From assembly GCA_014867205.1 (NCBI GenBank), contig WGUO01000012.1, positions 26,666 through 90,665 on the forward strand: DNA of 64,000 nucleotides, given 5' to 3'. Positions 16,207-25,243 of this stretch are shown piece by piece. Origin of the DNA: Muribaculaceae bacterium. Its GTDB lineage: Bacteria; Bacteroidota; Bacteroidia; Bacteroidales; Muribaculaceae. Under the pieces are notes generated by a model. That model made no database searches. It worked only from the letters and a program-made list of their open reading frames with translations, and was not told the origin of the DNA. The stretch's first letter is position 1. Each line of letters begins with the position of its first letter. Both the position numbers and the translations under genes were made by a program.

Positions 16207-18063
16207 ATGAGATTCAGTCTATTGGCGCTGCTGGTTGCCTCTGCTCTTGGTCCATGTGCGGAGGCATCAGCCACAGAGAAAGGGGATACCACACATATGC
16301 TTAATGAGTTGGTCGTGACCGGTACAAACGATGTCGTGCCTCAGAAACTATTGCCCTACACCGTCTCGGTGGTCAATAACCGACAACTCGAGGCCACGGG
16401 GCAGACACAGGTACTGTCTGCCATTTCGGGAATGGTGCCGAGTCTTTTTGTGTCACAGCGCAGCATCTTCGGGTTCGGCGTCAGCAATGGCGGGTCCGGA
16501 CACATCAAACTCAGGGGTGTCGGCGGTGACAGGGGCAGCGGGGTGCTGATGATGGTCGATGGCCAGCCCCAGTTTGCCGGAATATATTCGCATCATATAG
16601 CCGATTTCTACGATAAGGAATATGTTGACAGGGTAGAGGTTCTTCGTGGCCCCGGCTCGGTGCTTTACGGTTCCAATGCAATGGCCGGCGCCATCAATGT
16701 CATTACGAAGAATGCCACTGACGGAGTGCATACCACGCTGCAGTCGCAGTATGGCTCCTATAACACATGGCTGTCATCAATTACCAATACCGTGCGTTTC
16801 GGCAAGTTCTCGTCGCTTGTGTCACTGTCGTATGACCGCACCGATGGCAATGTGAAGAACTTTGATTTCAAACAGGCTGACGGTTATGCAAAGGTGGGAT
16901 ATGATTTCTCAGACAAGTGGAAGGCGTATATAGACTATACGCTGATGAACTTCCGAGGCAACGACCCGATATATCCCAAACTCTCGAACCCCGAGTCGAC
17001 CTACATCTATCATCAGAATATCACGCGAGGTGAGGCTGCCGCGACAGTGACCAACAACTATGGGAAAGTTTCCGGTTCGGCGAGGGTGTATTACAATTAC
17101 GGCAACCATTTTGTGGATGACCCGCGTCACTTTCACAGCACCGACGACCGTCTGGGCGTGATTCTTTATGAGAATTTCAGTCCCTGGAAGGGTGCATCGG
17201 CAACTGTCGGCTTTGATTTTGACACATATTCGGGAAGAATACCTGTCTCCGGGGGCAATAACCATACCGAAGGGTCCATGAGTACAATCTCGCGTAAGAC
17301 CATCGTGGAGTATTCTCCGTATATCACGTTGTCGCAGAAATTTCTGAATGAGTTGCTGAACCTGAGTGCGGGTGTGCGCATGGCGAACAGCGACAAATTC
17401 GACACCCAGTGGATTCCTCAGTTCGGGTTCTCTGTCAATCCCGGCTTTAGTTGGACTATCAAGGGAAACCTCGCCATGGGTTACCGTAATCCCTCCTTCC
17501 GTGAGCTGTACCTCTACCGTATGGCCAACCCGGATCTGCAGCCTGAGAAGATGATGAACTATGAGATGTCCGTAGGGAAATCGTTCTCGCGGTATTTCTC
17601 GGCTGAGGTAACCGGCTATTACAGCAAGGGTGACAATATGATTCAGGTTGTCGACATGAAAAACCGCAATACCGGCAGGTTCATAAACAAGGGCATCGAG
17701 GTGTCGGCCCACAGCCATCCGGTGGATAACCTCTGGCTGACGGCTACCTACAGTTATCTGCATACGTCGCTGCACAATCTTGTCGGCGCACCGAAGAACC
17801 AGTATTATCTTGGTGTCGAGTGGAAGCCCTGGAAGTTCCTCAATGTCGGTGCCGACCTCAAGGGGGTCGGTGGCCTCTATGTCGCCGACAACATGAAGCA
17901 TCAGAACTATGCCCTCTTGAACCTGAAGATCACCTGGGACCTATGCCGTTATGTCTCGATATTCACTCGGCTTGAGAACATCACCGACGCAAGATACACC
18001 ATCAACCGGGGCTACGAGATGCCCGGCTTTACCGCCATGGGCGGTTTTAAGGTGAGGTTCTGA
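16207..18063 (+). CDS. TonB-dependent outer-membrane receptor
   Basis: 618 aa. The signal peptide is at about residues 1-22. A TonB-box-like region (LNELVVTG, about 37-44) leads into the plug domain (PYTVSVVNNRQL to about 165), with the conserved RVEVLRGPGSVLYGSNAMAGAINVITK. A beta-barrel of about 440 residues ends in GFKVRF with the terminal Phe. It lacks the carboxypeptidase-like N-terminal domain of SusC proteins, so it belongs to the siderophore/haem/vitamin-receptor group rather than the glycan group. The substrate cannot be read from the sequence. Confidence 0.93.
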   Translation: MRFSLLALLVASALGPCAEASATEKGDTTHMLNELVVTGTNDVVPQKLLPYTVSVVNNRQLEATGQTQVLSAISGMVPSLFVSQRSIFGFGVSNGGSGHIKLRGVGGDRGSGVLMMVDGQPQFAGIYSHHIADFYDKEYVDRVEVLRGPGSVLYGSNAMAGAINVITKNATDGVHTTLQSQYGSYNTWLSSITNTVRFGKFSSLVSLSYDRTDGNVKNFDFKQADGYAKVGYDFSDKWKAYIDYTLMNFRGNDPIYPKLSNPESTYIYHQNITRGEAAATVTNNYGKVSGSARVYYNYGNHFVDDPRHFHSTDDRLGVILYENFSPWKGASATVGFDFDTYSGRIPVSGGNNHTEGSMSTISRKTIVEYSPYITLSQKFLNELLNLSAGVRMANSDKFDTQWIPQFGFSVNPGFSWTIKGNLAMGYRNPSFRELYLYRMANPDLQPEKMMNYEMSVGKSFSRYFSAEVTGYYSKGDNMIQVVDMKNRNTGRFINKGIEVSAHSHPVDNLWLTATYSYLHTSLHNLVGAPKNQYYLGVEWKPWKFLNVGADLKGVGGLYVADNMKHQNYALLNLKITWDLCRYVSIFTRLENITDARYTINRGYEMPGFTAMGGFKVRF

Positions 18064-18144
18064 CAAATAAACGGATACTTGGGGCGCCCCGCTGAATATG
18101 TTTATGATGGGAAAATATGACGAAAGATTGCTTAAAACACTGGG

Positions 18145-19128
18145 ATGATGTTGAGAAAACTTTTGACCACAAATAAAATACGTGAATCAGCGATATGCCT
18201 TCTGTGCATAATTATGTTCTGCGCCGGATGTGCCTCCGGCGCCGCGTCAGGCGGTGAGACTGCATCGGGTGCGCTTAGTCAGGCGGACAGATTACTCATC
18301 GAGGATAAAATATCGGAAATCGTAAGCCGTTGCCCCGGCGAGGTGGGCGTCGCAGTCATTGTCAATAATGTCGATACCATTACGGTCAATGACAGAAAAA
18401 TCTACCCCATGATGAGCGTTTTCAAGGTCCACCAGGCACTTGCGGTCTGCAAGGACCTTGATGACAGAGGTATTTCGCTTGACTCGGTAGTGACGCTCAG
18501 TCGCGGCGAACTTGACCCAGAGACATGGAGTCCCATGCTCAGGGAGCATCCGGAACCTGAGATTAGGCTCAGGGTAAGTGATCTTCTGCGATACACAATC
18601 ACTCAGAGCGACAATAATGCCAGCAACTATATGTTCAGCCGTCTGACAGGTGTCGGGCAGACGGACTCTTTCGTAGCCACGGTTATACCGAGAGAGAGTT
18701 TCCGAATAGCATATTCAGAGGCAGAGATGTCTGTTGCCCATGACAGGGCATACGTAAACGCCACGTCGCCTCTGGGCGCGGCAGCACTGATGAACAGGAT
18801 TTTTACCGACAGCCTGCTGAGCCATGACAAACAGACATTTATAATTGATGCCCTGAAGGAATGCAAGACCGGAAAAGACCGTATCGCCGCGCCATTGCAA
18901 GATAAACCGGGTGTGACGATAGCGCATAAGACAGGCTCTGGTTACACCACCGGCGAGGGGGTGCTTGTCGCCCATAATGATGTCGCCTATGTCGGATTAC
19001 CCAACGGCGTGAGTTACACGCTGGCGGTGTTTGTAAAGGATTTCAAGGGAGATGAGGCCGGCGCCGCGAAAGTAATTGCTGACATATCCTCAAGCGTCTA
19101 TTCGGTGCTGAGCCGTGTGGAACGTTGA
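18145..19128 (+). CDS. Class A (subclass A2, CfxA/CblA-like) beta-lactamase
   Basis: 327 aa. A signal peptide (CLLCIIMFCAGC) may be lipidated, though the lipobox is atypical (Cys at -3). The serine beta-lactamase motifs are present: SVFK (catalytic Ser and Lys) in MMSVFKVHQ, SDN in TQSDNNASN, an omega-loop Glu in AYSEAEMSV, and KTG in AHKTGSGY. The omega-loop form and the host phylum point to the Bacteroidota subclass A2, which includes the cephalosporinases CfxA and CblA. The enzyme would hydrolyse beta-lactams in the periplasm. No insertion sequence lies next to it, so it looks chromosomal and intrinsic. Confidence 0.9.
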   Translation: MMLRKLLTTNKIRESAICLLCIIMFCAGCASGAASGGETASGALSQADRLLIEDKISEIVSRCPGEVGVAVIVNNVDTITVNDRKIYPMMSVFKVHQALAVCKDLDDRGISLDSVVTLSRGELDPETWSPMLREHPEPEIRLRVSDLLRYTITQSDNNASNYMFSRLTGVGQTDSFVATVIPRESFRIAYSEAEMSVAHDRAYVNATSPLGAAALMNRIFTDSLLSHDKQTFIIDALKECKTGKDRIAAPLQDKPGVTIAHKTGSGYTTGEGVLVAHNDVAYVGLPNGVSYTLAVFVKDFKGDEAGAAKVIADISSSVYSVLSRVER

Positions 19129-19158
19129 AAATGGTAAGATAATCCGCGATTTTCGCAT

Positions 19159-19188
19159 GTTGAAATCGTGAAAAATTTTATATATTTG
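19159..19188 (+). promoter_or_regulatory. Promoter of the DUF362 gene
   Basis: GTTG (19159-19162), an 18-bp spacer and TATATTTG (19181-19188). The -7 box is perfect and the spacing is slightly short. Confidence 0.55.
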
Positions 19189-19270
19189 CGAAAATGGCGC
19201 GGCGATTGGTAGGGGATTGGGCTCTTTCTCAACGCTTATTGTAAGGATACATTAAACTAAATAGCAGAAT

Positions 19271-20251
19271 ATGAACAAGTTTATAGCATCGATGGCATGT
19301 GGCGTGCTCTCATTGACGGCCTGTGCCCAGAATGTGTCAAAGACTCCCGTCGGGGAGGAGGCTGCAGCCGCAGACTCGTCGGTTGTGTACATGACAAAGG
19401 AGATCTCACCCGAGGCCATAGTGAAACTTTACAAGGTCCTTGGCCGCGAGGCAAAAGGCAAGGTGGCGGTAAAGATCTCTACCGGTGAACCCGGAGGCCA
19501 CAACTATCTTCAGCCCTCGCTGATCTCAGACTTCGTTAAGTTGACCGATGGAACCATTGTTGAGTGCAATACCGCCTATACCGGCAGGCGCTTCAAGACC
19601 GAGGACCATCGCCGAGCCGCAGAGGAGCATGGATTCACAGCGATTGCCCCGGTTGACATCATGGATGCTGACGGTGAGGTCAAGATACCCGTCAAGGATG
19701 GCAAGCACCTGAAATATGATATTGTCGGCTCACATTATCCCGACTACGATTTCACGGTGATACTCTCGCACTTCAAGGGTCACGCCATGGGCGGATTCGG
19801 AGGTGCGATAAAGAACATGTCGATCGGTATCGCGTCGTCAAACGGCAAGAGCTATATCCACACCGCGGGCAAGATAGAGACCGCCGACGGCATCTGGGAC
19901 AATATCGCCGAGCAGGATATGTTCCTCGAGTCAATGGCAGAGGCTGCAAAGGCAGTGGCCGACCATTGCGGCGACAATATCATCTACATCAGCGTGGCCA
20001 ACAACCTTTCGGTCGATTGCGACTGTGACTCGAGCCCTGAGGACCCGCAGATGCACGATATAGGTATCCTCGCGTCGCTCGACCCGATAGCCCTCGACAA
20101 GGCATGCACTGACTTGGTGCGTTCGTCAGGCGACCAGGGCAAGGTGCACCTCATCGAGCGCATAGACTCGCGTCACGGCATGCACACGCTCGACTATGGC
20201 GAGCAGATCGGCCTCGGAAGCCAGAAATACAAGCTTGTGAATCTGGACTGA
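19271..20251 (+). CDS. DUF362 family lipoprotein
   Basis: 326 aa. The lipoprotein signal ends LTAC at about residue 18. The DUF362 domain fills the rest, with GEPGGHNYLQP, ECNTAYTGRR, HFKGHAMGGFGGAIKNM and the C-terminal region DPIALDKACTDLV. Members often carry or neighbour Fe-S ferredoxin domains; here a Cys cluster DCDCDSSPEDP (about 255) is the only candidate metal site. The biochemical role is unknown. The next gene encodes another putative metal-binding protein. Confidence 0.85.
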   Translation: MNKFIASMACGVLSLTACAQNVSKTPVGEEAAAADSSVVYMTKEISPEAIVKLYKVLGREAKGKVAVKISTGEPGGHNYLQPSLISDFVKLTDGTIVECNTAYTGRRFKTEDHRRAAEEHGFTAIAPVDIMDADGEVKIPVKDGKHLKYDIVGSHYPDYDFTVILSHFKGHAMGGFGGAIKNMSIGIASSNGKSYIHTAGKIETADGIWDNIAEQDMFLESMAEAAKAVADHCGDNIIYISVANNLSVDCDCDSSPEDPQMHDIGILASLDPIALDKACTDLVRSSGDQGKVHLIERIDSRHGMHTLDYGEQIGLGSQKYKLVNLD

Positions 20252-20353
20252 TTACGACATAAGGCTGCAGCCTTTATATCGTTTATTGCATGTATATAGG
20301 CATCAGCAACCGAGGCCCCGGAGTCCTCATGACGCGAGGAGTCTGCGGATCGC

Positions 20354-20953
20354 ATGCCGGATCTTGTATTGGTGATGGACAGATATGAGATTGAAGGGGA
20401 ATATATAGATACGGCTTTTGGGCGTTGTCGGGTTGAGCGGTTTGTGTCGCAGATACCGGTTGACCGGTACATCCGGGATTTCCGCGATGTCGAGCGCTTC
20501 CTTGGATTATGCCGACAGTGCCCGAACTATGCGGTGACATGGGCGTGCCCGCCATTTGACTTTGATGCCGAGGCATTGTTGCGGCAGTATTCTGTGGCAG
20601 ATCTGATTGCCGTCAAGGTGACTCCGTTTGACGGATTGCTGCCGGAATGGTGTGCGCAGGATCTGATCAGGCCTGTGCAGCTACATATGCAACGGGAATT
20701 GCACGAGCGCGAACGTCTCACCGGAGGCCGGGCGTTTGACAATATTGGCAGATGCGTTTACTGCTCGGGGAGGGAGTGTACAAGGCTGGCCGGAGAGCGT
20801 TGCCGTTACCCCGACAAAGTGCGTCCGTCGCTCGAGGCATTTGGATTTGACATAGGCAAGACATTGCGTGAGCTGTTTGGAATTGAAATAAAATGGTGCA
20901 GGGACGGGTATTTGCCCGAATACCTCATGCTGGTAAGCGGCCTGTTCCGTTGA
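20354..20953 (+). CDS. DUF2284 putative metal-binding protein
   Basis: 199 aa. The Cys-rich pattern of DUF2284 is clear: CRQCPNYAVTWACPP (about residues 53-67), then CVYCSGREC and ERCRYP (about 133-156). These could bind an Fe-S cluster or zinc. It lies 102 bp after the DUF362 gene with no terminator seen between them, so cotranscription is possible. A start at Met8 (20375) would remove a leading hydrophobic stretch and cannot be excluded. Confidence 0.82.
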   Translation: MPDLVLVMDRYEIEGEYIDTAFGRCRVERFVSQIPVDRYIRDFRDVERFLGLCRQCPNYAVTWACPPFDFDAEALLRQYSVADLIAVKVTPFDGLLPEWCAQDLIRPVQLHMQRELHERERLTGGRAFDNIGRCVYCSGRECTRLAGERCRYPDKVRPSLEAFGFDIGKTLRELFGIEIKWCRDGYLPEYLMLVSGLFR

Positions 20954-21030
20954 CAGTCATTAAAATAGGATCGGCAGTGGACGCTCTCTGTATCGGAGAC
21001 TTGCGGAAGATGTCTTAAAATCTATAAGAT

Positions 21031-21103
21031 ACAGGCACATGTTTAGGCATGGTCGTTCAACAATCTGATTTACAGATGTTACATGCCATAAACATGTGCC
21101 TGT
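21031..21103. repeat. Long inverted repeat (73 bp) after the DUF2284 gene
   Basis: Arms of 21 and 22 nt (ACAGGCACATGTTTA...GGCATG and its complement) match except for one bulged base. The 30-nt loop holds a smaller ATCTG/CAGAT hairpin. It lies between convergent genes. It could be a bidirectional terminator or a small palindromic mobile element. Confidence 0.7.
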
Positions 21104-21170
21104 GCTCAAAATATCATAAGATATTCAACGCCCTCTGTATTCAGCCTGATTTTGACTCAGGCTCATTCGC

Positions 21171-23801
21171 TTAGGGAATTATCTCTGTAAACTTTCCTAT
21201 TCTGATAATTACGGGACTGCTTTTTTTCATGTGTATATTCGTGACAGTCCCGTTTGCCTTATGAGAAGAAACAGTTCCATCAAGAGAGATAATGTCTATT
21301 ATCGAGGTGTCGTCAGTCCCTTCTATCCTAAGGTTATTATCATCAATTCTCGTAATCTTTATAGATTTATCCTCAATATTATTTAGCGAGGAGGGTTTTT
21401 GTCCATTAACAAACAGATAAGCCATTGAATTTTCAGGCAAATCATCGCAGAATCCATTTATGGAGGCAACGTCGACCGTGAGTACGAAAGAACCAGTCTC
21501 AGGCATAGGAATCTCTGCAGAGAAGGGCACTGAGCGCATAGGCTCTGCATTGACTTCCACAATGATTTTGCCGTCAGGACTTCCATTCTCCTTCAGGACT
21601 CCAATACGGGGATTTTGTAACAGGGTTTCCTTACTTATAAAGCTGTATGCGAGTTCAATTTCAGAAGATGCCATGCCTGACATATTATTAAAATATCCCG
21701 AAACTCGGTATACCTTAGAGTCAGGGTCTTCCACAACTTCCACATTCATAAGCCGCCCGTCGACAGGTATCGATTCGCCTTCGATGCATACCGACCACAT
21801 CCAGGCCTTGTCTGTAGGGGTACATGTCATTGAACTCGGATCGCCATGAATCCATTCTGTCTGACCCTTCTCTCTCCAATAGTTCCCTACGGGATTGGTC
21901 ATTCTCGAATACGGGAAATTAGAAATGTCGTCAAAGCCTATTCCTATGAGAAGATCATTATCTCCTTGCTGTATTACATATGGCGAGTCAAATCTTATAT
22001 GACACATAGAGCCTTGCTCAATAGGAGTCAATTGTTGGAAAGCGATTCGTTCACCGGTTGAAAGCCTGTCGATGAAGGCATAGGCTGACTGCGAGAATGA
22101 ATTGTTGAAGTTCACACCTGTTATCTGCATCCCCGGGTAGGCTTTAAGTTGTTCAGAAGTTATGAGGATGGCCCCCTCTGTCGCCGGTCCGTTTACTCCA
22201 TATCCGTCTGCTGAGAAACGGTCTCCATGATAACCGAATTCCAGGCAGTTGAGCTTCTGTTCAGGCAGGTCGTCAACGATTGTAAAATGCGAGTAACTGT
22301 GATTGTTCTCGAAAACCTCCTTTTTCCCGGCAGGTACGTGCATTGTGATTCCCTCGTTCTCCATGTGTTGGTTATCTTCGAGATATGGATGAGGAATGTT
22401 GGAATAATAATAAATATCGCGTGGTTTGTAGCCGAATGTAATGTCCCAGTTGCAATATGTCATCGTATATGGAATTTTAATAGGCTCCGTGAGATCAGTG
22501 CCTTCAAATGGGCGCCCGTCGATGATTTTCAGGTGCTGTGGCAGAATAATCTCATGATTGTTATTATAGCTTGCGGCATTCGAGCCTATGGCTGTCACGT
22601 TTGAATCTGAAAGGTCCACTACATTAAGGGTGGGTATTATCTTGCCAATTGTATTTTTTGATTTTGTATAAAGTCCGTTCTCGTCAGCGGTAAACCAGAG
22701 ATTATCCGGATCGACAGAAATCTTGGTAATATTGTTGGAACCGATGCCGATGCAGTGCCCGCATCCGCTTGTAAAAGGCCCATTATTGCTTATTAGCGAT
22801 ACGTTCTTGCCAATGTGGACAGTTTTCAGTTCCGGACAATTACTGATACAGTCTGCAAGCCAGCTGACATTGTCGGGAACAATCAGTTGCTCGATGGCAG
22901 TGCCTGAGAATGCGCCCCATTCGATAGCCTCAAGTGTCGATGGCAGCCTGACCTCCCTGATGTTCGGGCACTCCATGAAAGCGTAGTTGTTAATTCTCTT
23001 AAGACCCTCGCTCAACGTCACGGTCACGAGGTCTTCATCCCACCGACACAGGTCTTCTGAAAGAGACTCTATTCCCTCAGGAATCACAAGATCAGTCTTG
23101 CCCCGGTCAAAATAGATCAATGCCTCCTTATTGTCCTTGTTGACCAGAAAATTTTCAATTACTTCGAGGTGATTGTTCTCATTGCTGATTTCGAATGTGC
23201 CGAGATTCTCGCATCCTTGAAACGCGTTCCCTTGAACATTTGCAAGATTTTTGCCACAATACACACTTTTGAGATTATGGCAGTCTCTAAATACTCCATA
23301 TTCAATATCCGTCACAGCGTCAGGAATGACGATGCTTTCAATACCGGAATGTTCGAAAGCCTCGTGTCTAAGCACCTTGACGCTTTCCGGTATTATAAAT
23401 TCGGTGATGTCTTGCAGGTTGCGGAACTCGGAGATACCTATAACTTTGTATGTCGATCCCTCATGTTCGACAAATGAGGGAATCTCAACCCTCCCGTCGG
23501 GGAATATCGTAAGCGGATCGCAGCTATAGATATCCCATCCGGGCTGAATCTCTGCAGCAAAGGCTTCGCCGCAGAAATTGTCATATATGATGTATGAGAA
23601 ATTGCCTTCTGTGAATCGGAGGATCTCCTCTCCAATCTCTACTGAGTTTAGAGGAACTGATTTGGCTGGACTTGGGATTGATTTATGTTTCTCAGGAATC
23701 TCATAGATGCTGAATTTGGGAACTGATTCCCGGGCATTTAAGAACGAGGCTGAGAGCAAGGATATATAAATTCCTGCTAATTTTAAAGATAGGCTGTTCA
23801 T
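21171..23801 (-). CDS. BspA-like leucine-rich-repeat surface protein
   Basis: 876 aa. The signal peptide ends near ARESVPKF. From about residue 100 to 480 there are TpLRR/BspA-type repeats of about 23 residues (for example VITDIEYGVFRDCHNLKSVY, and repeated AF..C.NL patterns). The middle has no clear repeat. The last about 70 residues (TSIIDIISLDG, then a PVIIRIGKF end) resemble a type IX secretion sorting domain, which would fit the porQ homologue in this window. Such proteins mediate adhesion or host contact (family knowledge). Base use is more AT-rich than in the ribosomal genes nearby. Confidence 0.85.
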   Translation of the reverse strand: MNSLSLKLAGIYISLLSASFLNARESVPKFSIYEIPEKHKSIPSPAKSVPLNSVEIGEEILRFTEGNFSYIIYDNFCGEAFAAEIQPGWDIYSCDPLTIFPDGRVEIPSFVEHEGSTYKVIGISEFRNLQDITEFIIPESVKVLRHEAFEHSGIESIVIPDAVTDIEYGVFRDCHNLKSVYCGKNLANVQGNAFQGCENLGTFEISNENNHLEVIENFLVNKDNKEALIYFDRGKTDLVIPEGIESLSEDLCRWDEDLVTVTLSEGLKRINNYAFMECPNIREVRLPSTLEAIEWGAFSGTAIEQLIVPDNVSWLADCISNCPELKTVHIGKNVSLISNNGPFTSGCGHCIGIGSNNITKISVDPDNLWFTADENGLYTKSKNTIGKIIPTLNVVDLSDSNVTAIGSNAASYNNNHEIILPQHLKIIDGRPFEGTDLTEPIKIPYTMTYCNWDITFGYKPRDIYYYSNIPHPYLEDNQHMENEGITMHVPAGKKEVFENNHSYSHFTIVDDLPEQKLNCLEFGYHGDRFSADGYGVNGPATEGAILITSEQLKAYPGMQITGVNFNNSFSQSAYAFIDRLSTGERIAFQQLTPIEQGSMCHIRFDSPYVIQQGDNDLLIGIGFDDISNFPYSRMTNPVGNYWREKGQTEWIHGDPSSMTCTPTDKAWMWSVCIEGESIPVDGRLMNVEVVEDPDSKVYRVSGYFNNMSGMASSEIELAYSFISKETLLQNPRIGVLKENGSPDGKIIVEVNAEPMRSVPFSAEIPMPETGSFVLTVDVASINGFCDDLPENSMAYLFVNGQKPSSLNNIEDKSIKITRIDDNNLRIEGTDDTSIIDIISLDGTVSSHKANGTVTNIHMKKSSPVIIRIGKFTEIIP

Positions 23802-23854
23802 GGTTGGCTGGTAAAATGTATTCAGTGGTCGTATTTCGGTATAAACAAAAAAAT

Positions 23855-23892
23855 AAAACGGAGGAAAGCCCGAAAGCGCTATCCTCCGTTTT
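23855..23892 (-). terminator. Bidirectional terminator after rpsO
   Basis: Arms AAAACGGAGGA and TCCTCCGTTTT pair perfectly around a 16-nt loop. T-rich tracts follow on both strands (TTTTATTTTTTTG on the minus strand). It lies 20 bp beyond the rpsO stop. Confidence 0.88.
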
Positions 23893-23911
23893 ATTTTTGT
23901 TAAATCGGGGA

Positions 23912-24187
23912 TTACTTGCGGATACCGAGTTCCTTCTTTGCGATGATCGCGCGGTAACGGTTGATGTCCTTGCGGATCAGGTAGTCGAGGAGGCTGCGGC
24001 GCTGGCCTACGAGAGCCTTGAGGGCACGGGCTGTGGTGAAGTCCTTGTGGTTGTCCTTAAGATGCTCGGTGAGGTGCTTGATGCGTACCGAGAAGAGAGC
24101 GATCTGGCTCTCGGGGCTGCCGGTGTCGCCGGGGCCGCTTCCGTAAGTCTCGAAGATTTTCTTCTTTTCTTCTGCTGAAAGATGCAT
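23912..24187 (-). CDS. rpsO: Ribosomal protein S15
   Basis: 91 aa, full length for S15. It has the conserved GDTGSPESQIALFSVRI and LVGQRRSLLDYL motifs and ends KKELGIRK. It binds 16S rRNA helices h20-h22 in the platform of the 30S subunit. It is monocistronic, with its own promoter, a structured leader of about 120 nt and a strong terminator. Confidence 0.98.
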   Translation of the reverse strand: MHLSAEEKKKIFETYGSGPGDTGSPESQIALFSVRIKHLTEHLKDNHKDFTTARALKALVGQRRSLLDYLIRKDINRYRAIIAKKELGIRK

Positions 24188-24310
24188 TGTTTGAGAGAAT
24201 TTAAAAGATTAAAAATAAAACCTTTCATAGGGAAAAGCCTCCTGACGGCCTTCGGACCGGAGTCCAGAGGCCCGCGGCTCTCTCGGCTCGCGGGTACTTT
24301 TCCGTGAAAA
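24188..24310 (-). promoter_or_regulatory. Structured rpsO leader (possible S15 autoregulatory site)
   Basis: The region between the rpsO promoter and ATG folds as nested stems: outer GGAAAAG/CTTTTCC (about 24230-24301), an inner CCCGCGG/CGCGGG-type stem, and a GGCC-TTCG-GACC-like hairpin. S15 represses its own translation through leader structures in several phyla (family knowledge). This one is a candidate only. Confidence 0.45.
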
Positions 24311-24316
24311 GCGATG

Positions 24317-24347
24317 CAAAATTACTAAAATATTTGGTAATTACAAA
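24317..24347 (-). promoter_or_regulatory. rpsO promoter
   Basis: On the minus strand, TTTG (24344-24347), 19 bp, then TAATTTTG (24317-24324): an exact consensus. It overlaps the divergent rplU promoter. Confidence 0.8.
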
Positions 24348-24364
24348 ATTTTAGATTAATTTTG
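24333..24364 (+). promoter_or_regulatory. rplU-rpmA promoter
   Basis: TTTG (24333-24336), 20 bp, then TAATTTTG (24357-24364). It is divergent from and interleaved with the rpsO promoter, so the two polymerases would compete. Confidence 0.78.
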
Positions 24365-24446
24365 CGCTCGCAATTATGCCGCGAAGGCCGATTAAGAGTA
24401 TCCGTCCGGATGCCGCCTCACGGTTCGATCAATTTAACACGATAAA

Positions 24447-24770
24447 ATGTACGCAATCGTAGAAATCAAGGGACAGCAGTTCAAGGCCGAGGAGGGCAAG
24501 TTCCTGTATGTTCACCATCTCGGCGATGAAGTAAAGGAAGGCGATGCAGTAAGCTTCGACAAAGTGCTTCTTCTCGATGCCGACGGCGACGTTAAGGTCG
24601 GCGCGCCTGCCGTTGAAGGCGCAAAGGTAGAATGTGAGGTAATGCTTCCGCTCGTCAAGGGCGACAAGGTGATTGTCTTCAAGAAGAGACGCCGCAAAGG
24701 CTACCGTCGTCTGAACGGTCACCGTCAGCAGTTCACAAAAGTAATGATCAAGAAAATCGTAACCGCATAA
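24447..24770 (+). CDS. rplU: Ribosomal protein L21
   Basis: 107 aa. It starts MYAIVEIKGQQFKAEEG and carries the conserved C-terminal KKRRRKGYRRLNGHRQQFT. It binds 23S rRNA in the 50S subunit. It is followed 13 bp later by rpmA, the usual L21-L27 operon. A leader of about 75 nt precedes it, in which I see no assignable fold. Confidence 0.98.
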   Translation: MYAIVEIKGQQFKAEEGKFLYVHHLGDEVKEGDAVSFDKVLLLDADGDVKVGAPAVEGAKVECEVMLPLVKGDKVIVFKKRRRKGYRRLNGHRQQFTKVMIKKIVTA

Positions 24771-24783
24771 ACCAAAATAGGAA

Positions 24784-25047
24784 ATGGCACATAAAAAAGG
24801 TGTCGGTAGTTCTAAGAACGGCCGCGAATCAGAAAGCAAACGACTTGGAGTGAAAATTTTTGGTGGTTCGAATTGCAAGGCTGGCAACATCCTCAAGCGT
24901 CAGCGCGGTACTGTGCATCACCCCGGCCTGAACGTCGGAATGGGCAAGGACCACACACTCTTTGCACTCATCGATGGCGTTGTAGTGTTCACCACCGGCA
25001 AGGAGGGCCGCAAGTTCATCAACGTGCAGCCCCACGCTGCTCAGTAA
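24784..25047 (+). CDS. rpmA: Ribosomal protein L27
   Basis: 87 aa. It begins MAHKKGVGSSKNGRESESKR, the conserved flexible N-terminus that reaches the peptidyl-transferase centre, and continues with RQRGTVHHPGLNVGMGKDHTL. There is no N-terminal extension of the kind cleaved in Firmicutes. It is second in the rplU-rpmA operon. Confidence 0.98.
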   Translation: MAHKKGVGSSKNGRESESKRLGVKIFGGSNCKAGNILKRQRGTVHHPGLNVGMGKDHTLFALIDGVVVFTTGKEGRKFINVQPHAAQ

Positions 25048-25100
25048 CAACAGCCTATGACTGTTCCACGGCTCTGCCGGGGAACATCAGTCAACAATAA

Positions 25101-25139
25101 CACGACGGGCAGATTCCGCACAGGAGTCTGCCCGTCGTG
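25101..25139 (+). terminator. rplU-rpmA terminator
   Basis: Perfect 13-bp GC-rich arms CACGACGGGCAGA and TCTGCCCGTCGTG around a 13-nt loop, 53 bp after the rpmA stop. The following T tract is poor. Confidence 0.8.
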
Positions 25140-25189
25140 CGTCTATTCCTCCTGCTGTAGCCCCATCTCACTAACTTTCCAAGCCTATT

Positions 25190-25221
25190 TTTGTTTAATA
25201 GTGTAAAAATAGTTAAATTTG
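25190..25221 (+). promoter_or_regulatory. tamB promoter
   Basis: TTTG (25190-25193), 20 bp, TAAATTTG (25214-25221). The start codon is 23 bp further on. Confidence 0.75.
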
Positions 25222-25243
25222 TGTTTCCAAAAGGACTGACCAG

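Noticed and set aside
24371..24445. GGTTCGATC in the rplU leader suggesting a tRNA
   Set aside because: No cloverleaf fits; the surrounding sequence is a short leader between promoter and rplU.
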